This document shows positions 1-6,520 of a DNA stretch of 13,486 bases, piece after piece; the stretch's first letter is position 1, and each line of letters opens with the position of its first letter. The stretch is taken from assembly GCA_910586445.1 (NCBI GenBank), contig CAJUHV010000015.1, positions 55,895 to 69,380 of the forward strand. The letters are read 5' to 3'. The translations under genes were made by a program, and so were the position numbers. Below the pieces are notes generated by a model. The model ran no database searches, was not told the DNA's origin, and saw only the letters and a list, made by a program, of their open reading frames with translations. Source of the DNA: an uncultured Eubacterium sp. Lineage in GTDB: Bacteria; Bacillota; Clostridia; Lachnospirales; Lachnospiraceae.

Positions 1-60
1 GCTGCTTGTGGAGGCAGGCAGAGCAGTGCACAGGAGACAGCTGCTTGTGGAGGCGTGCAG
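1..60 (+). repeat. 39-bp-period direct repeat inside the dehydrogenase frame
   Basis: GCTGCTTGTGGAGGC occurs at 1-15 and again at 40-54, a spacing of 39 bp (13 codons), and both copies are followed by a near match (AGGCAG and GTGCAG). The reading frame is kept and gives AACGG twice. More copies could lie upstream of the window. Confidence 0.6.
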
Positions 61-699
61 GATAATGTACAGAAGACGATCGTTGTGTGCGGGTTAGGTA
101 CGATCGGCCTGCTGTTGGTTATGTTTCTGCTCGAAGCACAGTCGCGGCGTACACTACGTGCGGGCAGGATTTTGGCGGTCGGCAACAAAGAGTCCCAGCG
201 GCGGGCGGTCTGTAAGATGGGGCTGCAGGAGGACTGTTATTGTGACAGCAGGACGCAGGAGGCGGCTTTGTGGATTATGCAGCAGACCGATGGAAACGGT
301 GCAGACGTGTTTTTTGAATGCGTGGGAAAAAATGAGACGCTGGCGCAGGCAGCAGACTGCACGGCACCTGCCGGCAGGATTATGCTGGTAGGAAATCCGT
401 ATTCGGATATGCAGCTGGAAAAATCTGTGTATTGGAAGATTCTTCGTAACCAGCTGACGATCAAAGGGACCTGGAATTCTTCTTTTTACTATGGCAGGGG
501 TGCAGGCGGAATGTATGCAGCTGATCAGGAAAGCGGAATGCAGGACGACTGGCATTATGTATTAAAAAGGCTTGCAGAAAAACGGATAACTCCCGCAGCA
601 GTTATTTCACATCGGTATGGACTGGAAGAGCTGGAGCAGGGATTTCGGATTATGAGGGATAAGACAGAGGATTATATGAAGATCATGGCGATCGTCTGA
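1..699 (+). CDS. Zinc-type medium-chain dehydrogenase, C-terminal part (5' end outside window)
   Basis: The frame is open from base 1, so this is the 3' portion of a gene that starts upstream. A GTG at 55 could serve as a start, but no catalytic zinc domain would be included, so truncation by the window edge is far more likely. The visible part is the NAD(P)-binding Rossmann domain of the MDR superfamily: the glycine motif GLGTIG lies just after the first strand (VVCGLGTIG), followed by a GADVFFECVG segment and an AAGRIMLVG-like strand (here APAGRIMLVG). The C-terminal segment LTIKGTWNSSF followed by a DDWHYVLKRL helix resembles sorbitol and galactitol-1-phosphate 5-dehydrogenases, which oxidise polyols or polyol phosphates with NAD+. 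The substrate is an inference. Stop TGA at 697-699. The N-terminal zinc ligands are not visible. Confidence 0.8.
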   Translation, partial: AACGGRQSSAQETAACGGVQDNVQKTIVVCGLGTIGLLLVMFLLEAQSRRTLRAGRILAVGNKESQRRAVCKMGLQEDCYCDSRTQEAALWIMQQTDGNGADVFFECVGKNETLAQAADCTAPAGRIMLVGNPYSDMQLEKSVYWKILRNQLTIKGTWNSSFYYGRGAGGMYAADQESGMQDDWHYVLKRLAEKRITPAAVISHRYGLEELEQGFRIMRDKTEDYMKIMAIV

Positions 700-742
700 T
701 TCCAAAATGCTGCAGGTGTATGGCATAGTAATCATAAGCATA

Positions 743-782
743 AATTAACCGTTGGCAGGGCAGGGCTGATCAACGGTTAATT
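743..782 (+). terminator. Perfect 12-bp inverted repeat, possible terminator or operator
   Basis: AATTAACCGTTG (743-754) is exactly complementary to CAACGGTTAATT (771-782) around a 16-nt loop. It sits 43 bp after the dehydrogenase stop. There is no real T-run on the 3' side (CTAGCTGTTTAT), so intrinsic termination would be weak. An operator or a bidirectional terminator are alternatives. Confidence 0.4.
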
Positions 783-867
783 CTAGCTGTTTATAAAATG
801 TCATCATTTACGGACTGCTATTTTTACTAAAATAATTTAAAATTTTTTTCGTATTACATGCAAAAAT

Positions 868-896
868 TTGCCAGATATTTCGTATTTTTTGATTAT
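868..896 (+). promoter_or_regulatory. Candidate sigma-A promoter for nth
   Basis: TTGCCA (868-873, 5/6 match to the -35 consensus), a 17-bp AT-rich spacer, then GATTAT (891-896, 4/6). The predicted start near 903 gives a leader of about 30 nt before the nth ribosome binding site. The surrounding region is very AT-rich, so chance matches are possible. Confidence 0.35.
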
Positions 897-934
897 GGAC
901 TTCATTGACAGACAGTGTACGAGGAGGCATACAG

Positions 935-1567
935 ATGAAAAAACGCACAGCCCAGATTTTAGAACGTCTGGATGAAATGTACGGTACGCAACCAATCTGT
1001 TATTTAAACCATAACAGCGCATGGCAGCTTTTGATTGCCGTGATTTTGAGCGCCCAGTGTACGGATGCCCGGGTAAATATTGTTACGGCTGATTTGTTTG
1101 TCAAATATGATACACTGGAAAAGTTTGCCGAGGCCGATCTGGAGGAGCTGGAGCAGGACATACATTCGATCGGATTTTATCACAGCAAGGCAAAAAATAT
1201 TATCTCATGCTGCCGGGATCTGGTGACAAAATTTGGAGGGGAAGTACCTTCTTCGATCGAGGATCTGACCAGTCTGGCAGGCGTAGGGCGCAAGACTGCA
1301 AATGTGATCCGCGGCAATGTCTATAATGAACCGAGCATAGTTGTAGACACGCACGTGAAGCGGATTTCAAACCGGCTGGGCTTTACGGAAGAATCTGATC
1401 CTGTCAAAATCGAGCAGGATTTGATGAAAGTGCTGCCGAAAGACCATTGGATTTTATATAATATGCAGATCATTTCTTTTGGACGCACGATCTGTTTCGC
1501 GAGAAGTCCAAAATGCAGCGAATGTTTTCTGCAGGATTTATGTAAGGCAGGGGATAAAAAGAGTTGA
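935..1567 (+). CDS. nth: Endonuclease III, base-excision repair DNA glycosylase/AP lyase
   Basis: The product removes oxidised pyrimidines from DNA and cleaves the abasic site. The 210-residue protein shows the HhH-GPD fold: the LSAQCTD helix at 38-44, the helix-hairpin-helix LAGVGRKTANV at 114-124 with catalytic Lys120, and VVDTHVKR with catalytic Asp138. The 4Fe-4S loop at the C terminus is intact (C187-x6-C194-x2-C197-x5-C203). Catalytic and cluster residues fall at the same numbers as in E. coli Nth. ATG 935 is chosen because GAGGAGG (921-927) lies 7 nt upstream; the in-frame TTG at 905 would add ten residues that do not fit the family. The stop overlaps the start of the downstream exonuclease, which suggests translational coupling. 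Confidence 0.97.
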   Translation: MKKRTAQILERLDEMYGTQPICYLNHNSAWQLLIAVILSAQCTDARVNIVTADLFVKYDTLEKFAEADLEELEQDIHSIGFYHSKAKNIISCCRDLVTKFGGEVPSSIEDLTSLAGVGRKTANVIRGNVYNEPSIVVDTHVKRISNRLGFTEESDPVKIEQDLMKVLPKDHWILYNMQIISFGRTICFARSPKCSECFLQDLCKAGDKKS

Positions 1568-2310
1568 TTTTAGAAAACTATGTAGCAATTGACCTGGAAA
1601 TGACAGGATTAAATGCGGCACGTGACAGTATATTAGAAATCGGCGCTGTGCGTGTTACAAATAAGGTCATAGAGGCTGAATATCAGGCGCTGATACATCC
1701 GCATAAGGAGCTGCCGAAAGAGGTGATCGAGCTTACCGGGATTACAAACGAGATGGCGGCAGGCGGGCGTGAGATGGATGAAGTATTCCCTGAGATTTTG
1801 GAGTTTGGCAGGGATTATGTGCTGCTTGGGCACAATGTGATCTTTGATTTCGGATTTTTAAAGCAGGCGGCAAGAAACAGGGATACGCCGTTTGAGCGCA
1901 GCGGGGTAGATACATTAAAATTAGCCAGAAAGCTGCTCCCGGATCAGGAGAAGAAGACGCTCCAGGCGTTATGTGACCATTTTGGAATTGCAAGGGAGCA
2001 CAGTCATCGTGCGCTGGATGATGCAAGGGCGGCCAGACAGCTGTATGAGATTCTGGAGTCAGAATATGAGGCACAAAAGCCGGATGTGTTTGTGCCGTAT
2101 CCATTGATTTATAGAGTAAAAAAACAGTCGCCAGCTACAAACAGGCAGAAAAAACACCTGCAGGCGCTGGCGGATTATCACGGCTTAATGCTGAACGTGG
2201 CATGGGATACCCTGACAAAGAATGAAGCCTCCAGACAGATTGATAAGATCATTGTACAGTATGGAAGGATGATGAAGCCTGTTCCAGAGCACGAGGATGA
2301 TCTTTCATAA
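1564..2310 (+). CDS. DnaQ-like DEDDh 3'-5' exonuclease
   Basis: This 248-residue protein has the complete DEDDh exonuclease core: Exo I D10-L-E12 (AIDLEMTG), Exo II GHNVIFDFGFL at 89-99 with Asp95, and Exo III HRALDD with His148 and Asp153. It belongs to the DNA polymerase III epsilon/PolC-exonuclease family but is a stand-alone protein, so a repair or proofreading-like role is inferred. Residues after about 195 (ending in TKNEASRQIDKIIVQYG) form a small extra C-terminal region. The TTG start at 1564 is forced: an in-frame TAA sits at 1555-1557 and the next ATG would cut off the first catalytic aspartate. The TTG overlaps the nth stop as TTGA, so the pair is probably co-translated. Confidence 0.92.
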   Translation: MILENYVAIDLEMTGLNAARDSILEIGAVRVTNKVIEAEYQALIHPHKELPKEVIELTGITNEMAAGGREMDEVFPEILEFGRDYVLLGHNVIFDFGFLKQAARNRDTPFERSGVDTLKLARKLLPDQEKKTLQALCDHFGIAREHSHRALDDARAARQLYEILESEYEAQKPDVFVPYPLIYRVKKQSPATNRQKKHLQALADYHGLMLNVAWDTLTKNEASRQIDKIIVQYGRMMKPVPEHEDDLS

Positions 2311-2326
2311 AAGCCGGAATGTTTAT

Positions 2327-2345
2327 GCAGAGTGTTCAGCTCTGC
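2327..2345. terminator. Short hairpin between convergent genes
   Basis: GCAGAG (2327-2332) pairs with CTCTGC (2340-2345) around a 7-nt loop, in the 43-bp gap between the exonuclease stop and the minus-strand gene's stop. Position fits a bidirectional terminator, but the stem is short and lacks T-runs. Confidence 0.25.
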
Positions 2346-2353
2346 GCTCTGTG

Positions 2354-2950
2354 TCATTGTGAGGACAGCTGCTTTAAAATAGAGTCTTTTAACAGCAGAT
2401 CCATGCCGCGGACGGTTTCAGCGAGGGCCTCTGCTTTGTCCAAAAAGCCGTGTTCGCGGTAGATCGAGCCGAGCAGCGTATAGTTTCTGCTGACATCGGT
2501 CTTACATAACACACCGAATTCAAGTACGCAGACAGCGTCCTGCCAGTGCCCAAGCTCTGATAAGCGCTCGCCGTAAGCGGTGAGTGTTCTGGCCAGCTTT
2601 GTAAAGCTGGCATCATATTCAGATAATTCCGGCAGGTTTGCCGCGCCGTACTGTAATTTTAAATCTGTATTGGATATGCCGGATAAGTTCAGTATTTTTT
2701 TGCTGCTCAGGCCCTGCAGTGTCTGTTCCAGGCTGGAGAGGGCTTCATCTTCGTAGCGTCCGACCGGAAAGGTGTCAAGCGGGATCTGGATATAATCAAG
2801 GCCGCTGATGTCCTGTTTCCTTGTCTGGTTTGCACGCTGCTCCTTCTCCCAGAATGCATCCTGTTTTTTCTTGGCAGAACGGCTGGAGCGGTTCCGCATC
2901 AATGCGAGCACGCAGAGCAGGATAATGATATAAGGCAGTAATAATGGCAT
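2354..2950 (-). CDS. Membrane-anchored protein of unknown function, TPR-like C-terminal half
   Basis: The 198-residue product begins with a hydrophobic helix (about residues 1-17, PLLLPYIIILLCVLAL), followed at once by a basic stretch (RNRSSRSAKKK). This predicts a single N-terminal membrane anchor with the rest in the cytoplasm. The C-terminal half is helical and has tetratricopeptide-like spacing, with segments such as GHWQDAVCVLEFGV and NYTLLGSIYREHGFLDKAEALAETV, which suggests a protein-interaction scaffold. No catalytic motif is visible. ATG at 2948-2950 is supported by a ribosome binding site (GCCTCCTTTC on the plus strand, 2958-2967, read as GAAAGGAGGC). It converges with the exonuclease and diverges from the small membrane protein at 3129. 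Function unknown. Confidence 0.8.
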   Translation of the reverse strand: MPLLLPYIIILLCVLALMRNRSSRSAKKKQDAFWEKEQRANQTRKQDISGLDYIQIPLDTFPVGRYEDEALSSLEQTLQGLSSKKILNLSGISNTDLKLQYGAANLPELSEYDASFTKLARTLTAYGERLSELGHWQDAVCVLEFGVLCKTDVSRNYTLLGSIYREHGFLDKAEALAETVRGMDLLLKDSILKQLSSQ

Positions 2951-3128
2951 AGTTATTGCCTCCTTTCTAAAAATTTAAATTACATTTTATATATACATAT
3001 AAATGGTCAATTTGAGTGTTTATTAATATTTACTTATTATTATTTAAGATATCATACATTTTTAGATCATGCAAATAATATAAATAATCACGGCAGGCCG
3101 GTGCATAGGTCTGAGAAAGAGGTTTCGT

Positions 3129-3251
3129 ATGTCAAAGAAAACAAAAACAACGATCTACACATCAAAGAAGAAAAGGACCGCGGCAGCAGTTGTCTGCGTA
3201 ATTCTGGCAGTGGCGATGATCGTGCCGCTGCTTGCGGCTGCGCTGATGTAG
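3129..3251 (+). CDS. Small single-span membrane protein, 40 residues
   Basis: ATG 3129 to TAG 3249-3251 encodes 40 residues: a basic Lys/Thr-rich N terminus (MSKKTKTTIYTSKKKR) followed by one strongly hydrophobic segment (about residues 18-40, AAAVVCVILAVAMIVPLLAA). The layout is that of a genuine small membrane protein with the N terminus in the cytoplasm by the positive-inside rule. A purine-rich GAGAAAGAGG (3113-3122) lies 6 nt upstream and can serve as ribosome binding site. It overlaps a longer open frame (3101-3391) whose composition is not protein-like (no coherent hydrophobic or helical pattern). I do not recognise a family. A leaderless secretion signal or random ORF is the alternative, but the amphipathic organisation argues for a real gene. 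Confidence 0.6.
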   Translation: MSKKTKTTIYTSKKKRTAAAVVCVILAVAMIVPLLAAALM

Positions 3252-3279
3252 TTTTTGGCAGGCGGTGTGCGGATACGTC

Positions 3280-3328
3280 TGCTGGAGTGTGTTTGGAAGT
3301 TCATTCCGGCGATCTGCACTCTCCAGCA
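3280..3328 (+). other. Imperfect hairpin in the spacer after the small membrane protein
   Basis: TGCTGGAGTG (3280-3289) can pair with CACTCTCCAGCA (3317-3328) with a two-base bulge and a 27-nt loop. It lies 28 bp after the small protein's stop. No T-run follows, so a terminator role is uncertain. The remainder of 3252-3439 shows nothing else I can support. Confidence 0.25.
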
Positions 3329-3439
3329 TTCAGCTTCGTGTATAATATGTGCAGCAGTCCGGGGCAGATGCCCTGTATGGACTGTTACTAATATACAGAA
3401 AATGAGCGTTTATGTCAAATATCTTTGTGACTATTGCGC

Positions 3440-3469
3440 TTGAAAAGTAGATGTTATATGCGATAAAAT
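3440..3469 (+). promoter_or_regulatory. Candidate sigma-A promoter for the VanW-domain gene
   Basis: TTGAAA (3440-3445, 5/6) and TAAAAT (3464-3469, 5/6) are separated by 18 bp. Transcription would start near 3476, about 42 nt before the preferred TTG start. This is consistent with the gene being expressed on its own. Confidence 0.5.
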
Positions 3470-3517
3470 GATAGCGGCAGACATGTAAAACAATTGAGAA
3501 GAAAGGAACGGATTAAA

Positions 3518-5290
3518 TTGAGGTTAGGACATATTAAAAAATATGTAATCGGCACGATTGCCGGAGTTGCAGTACTTTCAGCAGGCATTGCAGTAAGCCA
3601 GGCTTATGCGGATGAAAAGCTGAGTGACCGTATTCTGGATAATATATATATCGGGGAAGTGGCTGTAGGCGGCATGTCAGAAGATGAAGCAAAACAGGCA
3701 GTGGAAGAATACGTAAGCAGCGTGCAGGATACACCGATTACGCTTAACGTAAGCAGCAAGAGCGTGAAAGCCTCTGCAGGCCAGCTGGGCGTAGAATGGG
3801 AAAATGTCGGTGTTTTGGATGAAGCACTTGCGATCGGCAAAAGCGGCAGTCTGATTACCAGATATAAGGATAAAAAGGATCTCGAGCATGAGCCTAAGGA
3901 GCTTCCGCTTGTATTTGGCACAGATGAATCAAAGATCAAATCTTATTTGAAGAAAAATGAAAAGAAGTTCAACCAGGAGGCGGTAGACGGCGGGCTTACC
4001 CGTGAAAACGGTGCGTTCAAAATTACCGGCGGGGATGAAGGCATTGCAGTAAATATACCGGAATCAGTAAAAGTAATTGCCGATTATATTTCCAATGACT
4101 GGGATAAGCAGGAGGCGGAAATTGAGCTGGATGCGGATGTGGTAAAACCGCGCGGCTCCAAGGAAGAGCTGTCGAAAGTAAAAGACGTATTAGGAAAATT
4201 CTCCACAAATTACAGCAGCTCCAGTGCCGGACGTGCGATGAACGTATCCAATGGCTGTGAGAGGATCAATGGAGCACTTCTGTATCCCGGCGATGAGTTT
4301 TCGGTATATGAGGCTGTCAGCCCGTTTGACGCAGAGCATGGATATGCACTTGCAGGATCTTACGAGAACGGCACCGTTGTTGAGACATACGGAGGAGGTA
4401 TCTGTCAGGTATCGACGACATTGTACAATGCGGTAATCCGCGCAGAGCTGGAGATCACAGAGCGGTTTGCGCATTCTATGATTGTAAACTATGTAGAGCC
4501 TTCCATGGATGCTGCGATTGCAGGAACATATAAAGATTTGAAATTTAAGAATAATACAGAGGCACCGATCTACATCGAAGGAATCACAAGCGGTGGTATT
4601 ATTTCATTTAACATATATGGGCAGGAGACGAGAGATCCGCAACGTGAAGTGATTTTCGAAAGCGAGATCATAAGCGTGAACAGCCCTAAGACACAGATTC
4701 AGGGTTCTGCAAGCCATAATGTAGGCTATGTATCGGTACAGCAGTCAGCGCATGTCGGCAAAGTGGCTAAATTGTGGAAAATCGTAAAGATGAATGGCGT
4801 AGAACAGAGTCGTGAAGAATTTAACAACAGTAATTATTCCGCTTCGCCAAAGATTATTTTAGTCGGAACAAATACGGCCAGCGACGAGGCACGTGCATAT
4901 ATCCAGAACGCGATTGCTTCACAGAATGAGGCAGGCATCTATGCAGCGGCCGCACAGGCAGCCAATATCGCAGCACGTCCGCAGCAGCCGGAACAGCCGG
5001 AGGAAGATCCTGCTGAAACAGACGAAAAGCCGGATGACGAAAAGGATAATAATGACAATAAAGATAATCAGGACGGCAAAGGCGATAAAGATAACAAAGG
5101 CAATAAGGATAACAAAGACGATAAGAACAATAAAGGCGACGCAAACAAAGAGGATAACGCAGATAAGGATAATACGGACAATAAGGATAAGCCGCAGACC
5201 GGTACAATCAGCGGTGACTCTGGAAGCAGTAAAAAAGACAATGCAAATGTATCATCCGAAGCCTCAGATAAAGGCTCGCTGGTTGAATAA
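3518..5290 (+). CDS. Secreted VanW/YoaR-type cell-wall protein with charged low-complexity tail
   Basis: This 590-residue protein starts with a signal peptide or membrane anchor: basic GHIKK, then a hydrophobic core (about 9-27), then a signal-peptidase-like AYA at 29-31. Residues about 40-220 resemble the YoaR-type putative peptidoglycan-binding region (NIYIGEVAVGGMSEDEAKQAVEEYV). Residues about 227-367 are the VanW domain, with GDEFSVYEAVSPF, YGGGICQVSTTLYNA and AHSMIVNYVEPSMDAA. A possible G5-like beta segment follows (about 368-435). The last 100 residues are Pro/Glu-rich then a DNK-rich run, probably a flexible wall-spanning linker; there is no LPxTG motif. VanW proteins occur in some glycopeptide-resistance clusters, but the biochemical role is unknown and nothing here indicates resistance. 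TTG 3518 is preferred because AAAGGA (3502-3507) lies 10 nt upstream; a TTG at 3494 is in frame but has no ribosome binding site. Confidence 0.9.
   Translation: MRLGHIKKYVIGTIAGVAVLSAGIAVSQAYADEKLSDRILDNIYIGEVAVGGMSEDEAKQAVEEYVSSVQDTPITLNVSSKSVKASAGQLGVEWENVGVLDEALAIGKSGSLITRYKDKKDLEHEPKELPLVFGTDESKIKSYLKKNEKKFNQEAVDGGLTRENGAFKITGGDEGIAVNIPESVKVIADYISNDWDKQEAEIELDADVVKPRGSKEELSKVKDVLGKFSTNYSSSSAGRAMNVSNGCERINGALLYPGDEFSVYEAVSPFDAEHGYALAGSYENGTVVETYGGGICQVSTTLYNAVIRAELEITERFAHSMIVNYVEPSMDAAIAGTYKDLKFKNNTEAPIYIEGITSGGIISFNIYGQETRDPQREVIFESEIISVNSPKTQIQGSASHNVGYVSVQQSAHVGKVAKLWKIVKMNGVEQSREEFNNSNYSASPKIILVGTNTASDEARAYIQNAIASQNEAGIYAAAAQAANIAARPQQPEQPEEDPAETDEKPDDEKDNNDNKDNQDGKGDKDNKGNKDNKDDKNNKGDANKEDNADKDNTDNKDKPQTGTISGDSGSSKKDNANVSSEASDKGSLVE
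5031..5193 (+). repeat. Low-complexity coding repeat (DNK-type triplets)
   Basis: Within the VanW gene, degenerate GATAA(C/T)AA(A/G) units encode repeated Asp-Asn-Lys and Gly-Asp-Lys motifs for about 54 codons. The stretch is purine-rich and lacks hydrophobic residues. Such tracts tend to vary in length between strains by slippage or recombination. Confidence 0.7.
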
Positions 5291-5306
5291 AACAATATTA
5301 GAATAA

Positions 5307-5347
5307 AACAATAGCTGTATTATTTTAATTTGGAATAATACATTGTT
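5307..5347 (+). terminator. AT-rich hairpin after the VanW-domain gene
   Basis: TGTATTATT (5316-5324) pairs perfectly with AATAATACA (5334-5342). An outer AACAA (5307-5311) can pair with TTGTT (5343-5347) across a 4-nt bulge. It begins 17 bp after the VanW stop, the right place for a terminator, but it is almost pure A/T and no T-run follows, so activity is uncertain. Confidence 0.35.
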
Positions 5348-5371
5348 AGCAGGCAGAGAAAATCATATAGC
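5343..5371 (+). promoter_or_regulatory. Weak candidate promoter for the AIRS-Lrp-aminotransferase run
   Basis: TTGTTA (5343-5348) and TATAGC (5366-5371) have a 17-bp spacing, 4/6 matches each. If used, the palindromic element at 5384-5466 would be transcribed as part of the mRNA leader. It overlaps the AT-rich hairpin. Confidence 0.25.
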
Positions 5372-5383
5372 ATAGTCAGCAGT

Positions 5384-5466
5384 TAGATCAGAGCGTGTTT
5401 GAAATCAGCTTTTGTAAGAATGCCGGAACGACGGCAGAGATTGTATTTCAAACACGCTCTAATCTA
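5384..5466. repeat. 83-bp palindromic unit with nested hairpin (REP/MITE-like)
   Basis: AGAGCGTGTTTGAAAT (5390-5405) is perfectly complementary to ATTTCAAACACGCTCT (5445-5460). After one C/A mismatch the pairing continues for five more bases (TAGAT 5384-5388 with ATCTA 5462-5466). Inside the 39-nt loop a second stem forms, TGCCG (5421-5425) with CGGCA (5432-5436). The outermost bases are TA on both sides, as expected if the unit inserted at a TA dinucleotide, though TA being its own complement makes this weak evidence. No reading frame is present. The unit ends one base before an AGGAAGG sequence and 25 bp before the AIRS start. Confidence 0.75.
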
Positions 5467-5491
5467 GGAAGGAACAGTAAGTGAAAGAGAT

Positions 5492-6475
5492 ATGAAGATA
5501 GGAAAAGTGCCGGAGGCAGTTCTAAAACGCACGGTCTTAGGGCAGATTCATAACCGCAGGGAGGAAGTACTGCTGGGAGCTTCGGTCGGCGAAGACTGTG
5601 CAGCAGTGGCAGTAGGCGAAGATGAGATGCTTGTCATGTCAACAGATCCGATTACAGGCACGGTGCAGGATATCGGCAGCCTGGCTATCCAGATCACGAT
5701 GAATGACCTGGCGAGCGCGGGTGCAGAACCAATCGGTGTCATGCTTACGGTTCTGCTGCCGGAGCGTACGAGTGAGCAGAAGCTGCACCGCATGATCGGG
5801 CAGGCAGAAGCAGCATGCGCAAAGGTAAATGTACAGATTATGGGAGGACATACAGAAGTGACAAAAGCGGTGAACCAGCCGCTGTTTTCTGTAGTAGGAG
5901 TCGGGAAAGCTAAAAAAGGCAGGCTGATTTCGACAGCGGGGGCACGTGCAGGCATGGATATTATTATATCCAAATGGATCGGGATAGAAGGCACGTCCAT
6001 TATAGCAAAAGAAAAAGAAAATGAGCTGCTTGCGCATTATACACAGTCTTTTGTGGATCAGGCAAAGAGCTTTGACCAGATGCTGTCCGTGCTGCCGGAA
6101 GCTGCAGCGGCAGTTTCGTCCGGCGTCGCGGCAATGCATGATGTGACAGAAGGCGGCATATTCGGTGCGCTGTGGGAAATGGCAGAAGCTTCTGGTGTCG
6201 GACTGGAAATTGACTTAAAGAAAATACCAGTGCGGCAGGAAACAATAGAAATCTGCGAATTTTTTGAAATAAATCCATACGAGCTGATTTCCAGCGGATG
6301 CATGCTGATGGCAGCAGATGACGGCAATACGATTGTGCGCGAACTGGAAAAGCAGGGAATACACGCGGCTGTAGTTGGAAAAGCGACAGCAGGGAATGAC
6401 CGAGTTTTATACGCGGCAGATGAGCGCAGATTTTTAGAACCGCCGAAATCAGATGAATTGTATAAGGTAGTGTGA
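5492..6475 (+). CDS. AIR synthase-related (PurM/HypE-like) protein of unknown substrate
   Basis: The 327-residue protein has the two-domain PurM fold used by ATP-dependent enzymes such as PurM, ThiL, SelD and HypE. Visible motifs are GEDCAAV at 33-39, STDPITGT at 50-57, NDLASAGAEP at 71-80, GGHTEVT at 118-124, and in the C-terminal domain DVTEGGIFGALWEMAEASGVG and SSGCML. It most resembles HypE-type proteins, but it lacks the C-terminal cysteine tail that HypE uses for carbamoyl transfer, and no hyp genes are nearby, so hydrogenase maturation is unlikely. The ATG at 5492 has only a poor ribosome binding site (GAAAGAGA just upstream); AGGAAGG at 5466-5472 is about 19 nt away. It leads a same-strand run with an Lrp regulator and an aminotransferase, which suggests a linked metabolic role. 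Substrate unknown. Confidence 0.85.
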   Translation: MKIGKVPEAVLKRTVLGQIHNRREEVLLGASVGEDCAAVAVGEDEMLVMSTDPITGTVQDIGSLAIQITMNDLASAGAEPIGVMLTVLLPERTSEQKLHRMIGQAEAACAKVNVQIMGGHTEVTKAVNQPLFSVVGVGKAKKGRLISTAGARAGMDIIISKWIGIEGTSIIAKEKENELLAHYTQSFVDQAKSFDQMLSVLPEAAAAVSSGVAAMHDVTEGGIFGALWEMAEASGVGLEIDLKKIPVRQETIEICEFFEINPYELISSGCMLMAADDGNTIVRELEKQGIHAAVVGKATAGNDRVLYAADERRFLEPPKSDELYKVV

Positions 6476-6520
6476 AAACAGTAAAAAATTATTTGGGGCA
6501 GAAGCTGAGAAAGGGAAAGT

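Noticed and set aside
3101..3391. 96-residue plus-strand open frame in the spacer before the VanW gene
   Set aside because: Its composition is incoherent, and a different frame at 3129-3251 encodes a well-organised small membrane protein in the same DNA.
3494..3517. TTG start 24 bases earlier for the VanW protein
   Set aside because: No ribosome binding site precedes it, whereas AAAGGA is well spaced from TTG 3518.
3518..5290. Glycopeptide-resistance (van) cluster
   Set aside because: VanW-domain proteins are widespread; no vanA/B-type ligase, vanH, vanX, or two-component regulator lies in the window.
4854..5295. Tyr/Cys-rich and Leu/Ser-rich minus-strand frames opposite the VanW tail
   Set aside because: These are mirror images of the DNK-repeat coding tract; the low-complexity DNA keeps several frames open. 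No ribosome binding site or family similarity.
5492..6475. Hydrogenase maturation factor HypE
   Set aside because: The C-terminal cysteine tail is missing and there are no hypC/D/F or hydrogenase genes nearby.
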